NCBI RefSeq assembly: GCF_000970675.1
Contig: NZ_LAJA01000001.1
Span: forward strand, 186,001 to 250,000
Direction of reading: 5' to 3'
Length of the DNA stretch: 64,000 nt
Origin: Domibacillus tundrae
Lineage (GTDB): Bacteria; Bacillota; Bacilli; Bacillales; Domibacillaceae
Shown piece after piece: positions 59,538 through 64,000 of the stretch. The notes beneath the pieces were generated by a model. It worked only from the letters and a program-made list of their open reading frames with translations, did not search any database and had not been told where the DNA came from. Made by a program: the position numbers and the translations under genes. Numbering within the stretch: the first letter of the stretch is position 1; every line of letters starts with the position of its first letter.

Positions 59538-60516
59538 TCTAAACGACACAGTTGTGGTGGGAAGCCACACGGTTTCACGCAAGAAAACGTTTGATTGGCG
59601 CAACTATATTGTTTATTTTGCTTTTATCGGCGTGATCATTTACTTCTCGGTCACTTTACATGATCAGGGGTTTGTTTCAACAGACAACTTGCTGAATATC
59701 ATTCGCCAAACAGCGATGATTTCTTTAATGGGTCTTGCGATGACATTTGTTATCAGTACAGGGGAAATTGATTTGTCTGTCGGTTCGATTGCAGCGCTTT
59801 CTTCTTTAACAGCAGCGCTTGCACTTCAGGCGGGTTATGGAATGATCGGCGGGGTAGCTGTTGGTCTGGGAACAGGCCTTCTTGTTGGTTTAGTAAACGG
59901 ATTACTATTAACAAAGTTAGGGATCCCATCCTTCTTGGTGACACTTGCTACGTTAGGAACTGTCGGCGGTCTCGCGATGTGGATTACTGATACAGCACCA
60001 GTACCAATTGTCGATGCAACGTTTAACTTCGTTTTTGGTTCAGGTGATATCGGCCCAATTCCGATCTTGTTAATCTGGACGATAGTGGCAACGATTATTG
60101 CCCACCTTTTATTACGTAAAACATCATTTGGAAGACAGACACTCGCAACAGGCGGGAATGAAAGTGCTGCAAGATTCTCAGGTGTTAATACACAGCGTAT
60201 TAAGCTTCTTGTTTTCCTTGGTTCAGGTTTCATGGCCGGTTTTGCAGGCTTGCTTTATGCGGGCCGTATGCACGCAGGCCGTTTCACATTTGGTCAAGGC
60301 GATGAGCTTTCAGTTATTGCCGCGGTTATTCTTGGCGGAACGAGCCTTTTTGGCGGCGTGGGCACTGTAATTGGGACGGTAATCGGTTCATTAATGATTG
60401 GAACAATTAACAATGGATTGATCATCATGGGGCTGGATGTCAGCCAGCAAATGATGATTAAGGGATTGATTATTATTTTGGCTGTCGCATTTGGCAGAAA
60501 AGCGATTAAGCGATAA
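59518..60516 (+). CDS. Sugar ABC permease (RbsC-like)
   Basis: A 332-residue CUT2 permease with about eight to ten membrane helices, starting at ATG 59518 with GAGGAGG upstream. The family motif TGEIDLSVGSIAAL (~80-93) and the cytoplasmic loop ATGGNESAARFSGVNTQRIK (~210-229) are clear, followed by GRMHAGRFTFGQGDELSVIAA split near ~250-270. It forms the homodimeric channel for the importer with the RbsA-like ATPase and the lipoprotein at 55584-56750. Confidence 0.92.
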   Translation: MQSKDSNLNDTVVVGSHTVSRKKTFDWRNYIVYFAFIGVIIYFSVTLHDQGFVSTDNLLNIIRQTAMISLMGLAMTFVISTGEIDLSVGSIAALSSLTAALALQAGYGMIGGVAVGLGTGLLVGLVNGLLLTKLGIPSFLVTLATLGTVGGLAMWITDTAPVPIVDATFNFVFGSGDIGPIPILLIWTIVATIIAHLLLRKTSFGRQTLATGGNESAARFSGVNTQRIKLLVFLGSGFMAGFAGLLYAGRMHAGRFTFGQGDELSVIAAVILGGTSLFGGVGTVIGTVIGSLMIGTINNGLIIMGLDVSQQMMIKGLIIILAVAFGRKAIKR

Positions 60517-60536
60517 GTCAGGCAGGAGGGACACGG

Positions 60537-61715
60537 ATGAAGAGAATAAAAGTGGGCGTGATTGGCACCGGCTTTATTGGACCCACTCATATTGAGGCGG
60601 TTAGACGGCTTGGTTTTGTCGATGTGGTTGCGATTGCCGCGCACGGACAGAAGTCGGCCGAACAAAAAGCCGAAGAGCTCGGGATTCCAAAAGCGTACGG
60701 TGACTATCGCGATATGCTAAGAGACGATGAAGTGGACGTGGTGCATAACTGTACACCGAACCAGCTTCACTTTTCGATTAATAAAGAGATTATTTTAGCT
60801 GGAAAACATGTGTTGTCGGAAAAACCGCTGGCGATGTCCAGTGCGGAATCGGCAGAACTTCTTGCTTTGGCAAGAAAACATAATGTTGTCCATGGTGTTA
60901 ATTTTAATTACCGACAGTTTCCGATTGTGAAACAGCTTAATTCGATGATTCAAAAAGAAGAGCTGGGCAAAATCAATCTGGTGCATGGCAGCTACTTGCA
61001 GGACTGGCTATTATACGAAACAGATTTTAATTGGCGTTTAGCTCCGGAAGTGGGCGGGAAATCACGTGCAGTTGCGGATATCGGCTCGCATTGGTGCGAC
61101 ACGGTTCAATATGTAACAGGCAAAAAAATCGTCGAAGTGTTTGCAGATTTAGCGACGGTTATTCCGGTCAGAAAAAAACCGTCTTCAACACCAGAAACAT
61201 TTGGCGGCCAAGCATCAAAAGAAGTCGAATATGAAGATGTTCCGATCAACACAGAAGATTATGCCTCAGTGCTTGTCCGCTTTGAAGATGGGACCAGAGG
61301 TGTTTTCACCGTCTCACAAGTGAGCGCGGGCAGAAAAAACAGGTTAAGTTTCGAAGTGAATGGGAGTAAGCACTCCGCCCAATGGAATCAGGAAGAACCT
61401 GAGAAACTTTGGATTGGCCACCGTGATAAACCGAATGAACTGATGCTGGCAGATCCCGCGTTATTTACATCGGAAGCAAAATCAGCTATACACCATCCGG
61501 GCGGGCATAACGAAGGATGGCCGGACGCACTGAAAAATATGATGATTAATTTTTACAGCTTTATCCGCGACGGCAAGGATGCTCACCGTGATGAAACACA
61601 ATTTGCCACATTTGAAGATGGGCACATTTCCATGTGCATTACCGATGCTATTCTGAAAAGTCATGAACAGCAAAAATGGATAAAAGTGGAGTCACTTAGG
61701 GAGGTTTCATTGTGA
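60537..61715 (+). CDS. Gfo/Idh/MocA sugar dehydrogenase, possible LgdC-type 3-keto-sugar reductase
   Basis: A 392-residue protein. The Rossmann motif is VIGTGFIGPTHIEAVRRLG (~8-26), with SEKPLAM at ~96-102 and ADIGSHWCDTVQY holding the His (~183). FNYRQFPIVKQLN and YLQDWLLYETDFNWR show kinship with the LgdA-like enzyme of the same operon. In the known levoglucosan route, a second Gfo enzyme (LgdC) reduces 3-keto-glucose to glucose, a role that would fit here. Its stop overlaps the GTG start of the next gene (GTGA), so they are translationally coupled. Confidence 0.8.
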   Translation: MKRIKVGVIGTGFIGPTHIEAVRRLGFVDVVAIAAHGQKSAEQKAEELGIPKAYGDYRDMLRDDEVDVVHNCTPNQLHFSINKEIILAGKHVLSEKPLAMSSAESAELLALARKHNVVHGVNFNYRQFPIVKQLNSMIQKEELGKINLVHGSYLQDWLLYETDFNWRLAPEVGGKSRAVADIGSHWCDTVQYVTGKKIVEVFADLATVIPVRKKPSSTPETFGGQASKEVEYEDVPINTEDYASVLVRFEDGTRGVFTVSQVSAGRKNRLSFEVNGSKHSAQWNQEEPEKLWIGHRDKPNELMLADPALFTSEAKSAIHHPGGHNEGWPDALKNMMINFYSFIRDGKDAHRDETQFATFEDGHISMCITDAILKSHEQQKWIKVESLREVSL

Positions 61716-62683
61716 AGCTAGGTGTGTTTACCGTTTTATATCAACAGCTGCCTTTTGAAGAAATGCTCGATAAACTAAATGAAATGGGCGTTGAAGCTGT
61801 GGAGCTGGGAACCGGAAATTATCCAGGAAACAGCCACTGTGATCCAGATGAGCTTTTAAGCAGTCCAGAAAAAATAAAGGCATTTAAAAAAGCAGTAGAA
61901 AGCCGGGGAATGACAATAAGCGGGTTAAGCTGTCACGGCAACCCGCTTCACCCGGACAAAAAATTCGCGGCAGAATCTCATGCCGTTTGGCAGAAAACCG
62001 TGAAACTTGCAGAACGTCTGGAAATCCCGGTTGTGAATGGGTTTTCCGGCTGTCCCGGTGATCATGCAGAGGCCAAATTTCCAAACTGGGTGACTTGTTC
62101 CTGGCCGCCAGAGTATGCGGAAATGCTGGACTGGCAGTGGAATGAAGTCGTTATTCCATATTGGAAAGAAGAAGTGAAATTTGCACAGTCGCACGGAATC
62201 AATCAAATTGCACTTGAAATGCATCCGGGTTTTGTTGTTTATAATCCAGACACTTTACTGAAGCTGAGAGAGCATGCAGGAGAAGCAATTGGTGCCAATT
62301 TTGACCCGAGTCATCTTCTCTGGCAGGGAATTAATCCGGTAGAAGCGATTAAAAAGCTTGGAAAAGAGAATGCAATTTATCACTTCCATGCAAAAGATAC
62401 GTATTTAGATAGAGCGAATATTGATGTAAATGGCGTTCTTGATACAAAACACTACAGTGATGTTTTAAACCGTGCCTGGACGTTCCGTTCTGTCGGATAT
62501 GGACAAAATGAAAAAATGTGGAAGGATATCATGAGTACTCTGCGAGCGGTTGATTATGATTATGTCGTTTCGATTGAGCACGAAGACATGCTTGCTTCTA
62601 TTGATGAAGGTTTGGGAAAAGCGATTTCTTTATTAAAAGATGTCATGTTTAAGGAGCCCGTCGGCGAGATGTGGTGGGCGTAA
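61712..62683 (+). CDS. TIM-barrel sugar isomerase/lyase, LgdB-like candidate
   Basis: A 323-residue barrel starting at GTG 61712 with GGGAGG upstream. Probable metal ligands are in ALEMHPG (Glu), NFDPSHLLWQG (Asp, His), YHFHAKDTY (His) and SIEHEDML (Glu). It is a close paralogue of the protein at 34530-35498, sharing TVLxxxFEEMLD-like openings, SCHGNPL, FRSVG and GEMWWA. In levoglucosan catabolism, proteins of this fold (LgdB1/B2) perform elimination to an enol and hydration to 3-keto-glucose. Which reaction this one performs is open. It lies between the Gfo dehydrogenase and the alcohol dehydrogenase. Confidence 0.83.
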   Translation: MKLGVFTVLYQQLPFEEMLDKLNEMGVEAVELGTGNYPGNSHCDPDELLSSPEKIKAFKKAVESRGMTISGLSCHGNPLHPDKKFAAESHAVWQKTVKLAERLEIPVVNGFSGCPGDHAEAKFPNWVTCSWPPEYAEMLDWQWNEVVIPYWKEEVKFAQSHGINQIALEMHPGFVVYNPDTLLKLREHAGEAIGANFDPSHLLWQGINPVEAIKKLGKENAIYHFHAKDTYLDRANIDVNGVLDTKHYSDVLNRAWTFRSVGYGQNEKMWKDIMSTLRAVDYDYVVSIEHEDMLASIDEGLGKAISLLKDVMFKEPVGEMWWA

Positions 62684-62714
62684 TTTTTATAAAGTAAGTG
62701 GAGGAGGGATATTA

Positions 62715-63749
62715 ATGACAATGCAAGCGGTTATATTTCCAGGAGATAAAAAAGTAGAAATCCAGCAAGTTGATATTCCAACACCCGGTCAAGGCGAAGT
62801 ACTTATTCAATTAAAAGCGTCAGCTATTTGCCGAAGTGATATGAGCTTGTATTATGGAACATCGGTTTTTGGCGACGGCAATAAAAAAGCAGCTATTATT
62901 CCGGGACATGAACCGGCGGGTGTAATTACAAAAGTTGGAGATGGCGTTACAACATATAAAGCGGGCGATCGCGTTGCTGTTTATTTAGCACTTGGGTGTG
63001 GTGAATGTGCATACTGTAAAAGTGGCTATAAAATGTTTTGTAAAGAATTTAAATGCATCGGCTTTGATGCCCACGGCGGAGACGCAGATTACATGGTGGC
63101 ACCGGCTGAAAACTGCATGAGACTGCCGGATGATATGGACTTTGTGACAGCGGCTGTTTCTACAGATGCTGTTGGAACACTGTACCATGCTCAAAAACGT
63201 TTGAATATTTCCGGAAGAGATACACTCGTTATGTTTGGTCTCGGACCAATGGGCAATGCCGGGGTCATGATTGCAAAAGGTCTTGGGGCAACAGTTATTG
63301 CGGTCGACATGCTGGATGAGCGTTTAGAAATGGCAAAAGAATTAGGTGCTGACTACACGATTAACGGAAAAGATGCCAATGTATTAGAAGAAATTGCCCG
63401 TATTACAAACGGTCAGGGTGCAGATGCAGCCATTGATTGTTCAGGAAGTCCTTATGCAGAAAATGATGCGTTAAGCTGCGTAAGACCTCACGGGCGTGTA
63501 GCATTCATTGGTGAAAGTAAAGAAACAACGATTAAACCGAGTGAACAATTGATTCGTAAACAAATTACGGTAATGGGCTCATGGTATTTCCCAATCCATG
63601 AATATGATGAAATTGCGGATTTTATCGTGAAAAAGAATCTGCCTGTTGATAAGCTGGTTACACATACATTTCCACTGACAGAGGCAGAAACAGCGTTCCG
63701 TTTGTTTGACGAAAGAAAAACAGAAAAAGCCGTATTTATTTGGGAATAA
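62715..63749 (+). CDS. Zinc-dependent medium-chain alcohol dehydrogenase
   Basis: A 344-residue MDR enzyme starting at ATG 62715 with GGAGGAGGG upstream. The catalytic zinc site has Cys in AICRSD and His-Glu in PGHEPAG (~69). The structural zinc loop has GCGECAYCKSGYKMFC (four Cys). The Rossmann motif is FGLGPMGNAG. The family oxidises polyols, sugars or alcohols with NAD(P). A polyol/sugar role (sorbitol, threonine or 3-keto-sugar related) is suggested by the cluster only. Confidence 0.88.
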   Translation: MTMQAVIFPGDKKVEIQQVDIPTPGQGEVLIQLKASAICRSDMSLYYGTSVFGDGNKKAAIIPGHEPAGVITKVGDGVTTYKAGDRVAVYLALGCGECAYCKSGYKMFCKEFKCIGFDAHGGDADYMVAPAENCMRLPDDMDFVTAAVSTDAVGTLYHAQKRLNISGRDTLVMFGLGPMGNAGVMIAKGLGATVIAVDMLDERLEMAKELGADYTINGKDANVLEEIARITNGQGADAAIDCSGSPYAENDALSCVRPHGRVAFIGESKETTIKPSEQLIRKQITVMGSWYFPIHEYDEIADFIVKKNLPVDKLVTHTFPLTEAETAFRLFDERKTEKAVFIWE

Positions 63750-63769
63750 AGAATAAGGAGCGAGATAAG

Positions 63770-64000
63770 ATGAAAGGCATTTCTTTTAACACGTGGCCAT
63801 ATAGCGGTTTTCCGGTTTGGGTACCTTCCTATCCGCTGGATGACGTCATTAACCGAATCTCATCATTTGGTTATGATGCGATTGAAATCGGATGTGCAAG
63901 TCCGCATGCTTGGCCGGACTATTTGTCTCAAGAAAGAAGAAAAGAAATTGGCGCGCTGCTTAAGCAAAAGAATTTAGCTGTATCCGCTATGCTTCCTGCA
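63770..64000 (+). CDS. TIM-barrel sugar isomerase/epimerase family protein (cut by window end)
   Basis: The first 77 codons are present. They read MKGISFNTWPYSGFPVWVPS and go on with the beta1-alpha1-beta2 pattern YPLDDVINRISSFGYDAIEIG of AP-endonuclease-2-type barrels. AAGGAG precedes the ATG, 20 bases after the alcohol dehydrogenase. It is the third barrel protein of this cluster, and two or more such enzymes are expected in a levoglucosan-type pathway. No metal ligand lies in the visible part. Confidence 0.8.
   Translation, partial: MKGISFNTWPYSGFPVWVPSYPLDDVINRISSFGYDAIEIGCASPHAWPDYLSQERRKEIGALLKQKNLAVSAMLPA

Overview
The window looks like a chromosomal segment of a mesophilic, aerobic Bacillaceae (Bacillota), of the Bacillus/Domibacillus type. 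The reasons are Bacillus-style Shine-Dalgarno sites with ATG/GTG/TTG starts, a petrobactin-type yclNOPQ operon, an msmX gene beside a PucR-type regulator as in B. subtilis, cre-like sites, DUF24/HxlR regulators, a catE homologue and a yybP-ykoY manganese riboswitch. The species cannot be named from the sequence. No rRNA, tRNA, CRISPR array, phage or intact transposase was seen.

0-8 kb: a small heat-shock protein and an MMPL exporter, then an iron block. That block has a Fur-box promoter, an IsdG/HmoA-like haem monooxygenase, a MarR regulator, and a siderophore ABC importer (two permeases, ATPase, lipoprotein). 8-15 kb: an OmpR-type two-component pair, a secreted three-repeat protein, decayed remnants of a LacI regulator and a nitroreductase, an HxlR regulator, a COG0523/CobW GTPase, a thioredoxin-like protein and a RodA/FtsW (SEDS) protein.

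15-25.6 kb: a phosphorelay/exopolysaccharide locus. On the + strand lie a hybrid histidine kinase and a membrane-anchored glycoside-hydrolase-like protein. Facing them on the - strand are an HPt-REC-GGDEF-REC diguanylate cyclase, a HEAT-repeat membrane protein, a processive GT2 glycosyltransferase and a single-domain response regulator. The likely logic is kinase to HPt to receivers, then c-di-GMP and polymer synthesis, but the substrate is unknown.

25.8-43.8 kb: a first carbohydrate region. It contains an MsmE-type sugar ABC importer without its own ATPase, msmX, a LacI regulator, a ThuA-domain protein, five Gfo/Idh/MocA oxidoreductases, two TIM-barrel isomerases/epimerases, a second LacI regulator with two matching operators, and an MFS permease. 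The gene mix fits chemistry through 3-keto sugars or inositol-like intermediates.

44-49 kb: miscellaneous genes. These are an M50-like membrane protein lacking the HExxH motif, an aldo/keto reductase, a Dabb protein, a TerC exporter under a Mn2+ riboswitch, and CatE.

49-64 kb: a second carbohydrate region that resembles a levoglucosan (1,6-anhydroglucose) utilisation cluster. It has an LgdA-like dehydrogenase, a ribose-type ABC importer, a second Gfo dehydrogenase, three TIM-barrel proteins (one cut by the window end) and a zinc alcohol dehydrogenase. It is preceded by a LacI regulator and three identical 12-bp operators about 105 bp apart. Its most striking gene is a 1103-residue, apparently cytosolic hybrid histidine kinase. 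The kinase carries at its C terminus a complete sugar-binding-protein domain closely similar to the importer's own lipoprotein, and a LytTR response regulator follows it. I read this as a two-component sensor that captured a copy of its transporter's binding protein to sense the imported sugar inside the cell. It is the best candidate here for an undescribed system.

Two inverted copies of a ~0.6-kb non-coding element with 14-bp terminal inverted repeats, a 66-bp tandem duplication and two hairpin-rich dispersed repeats are also present.
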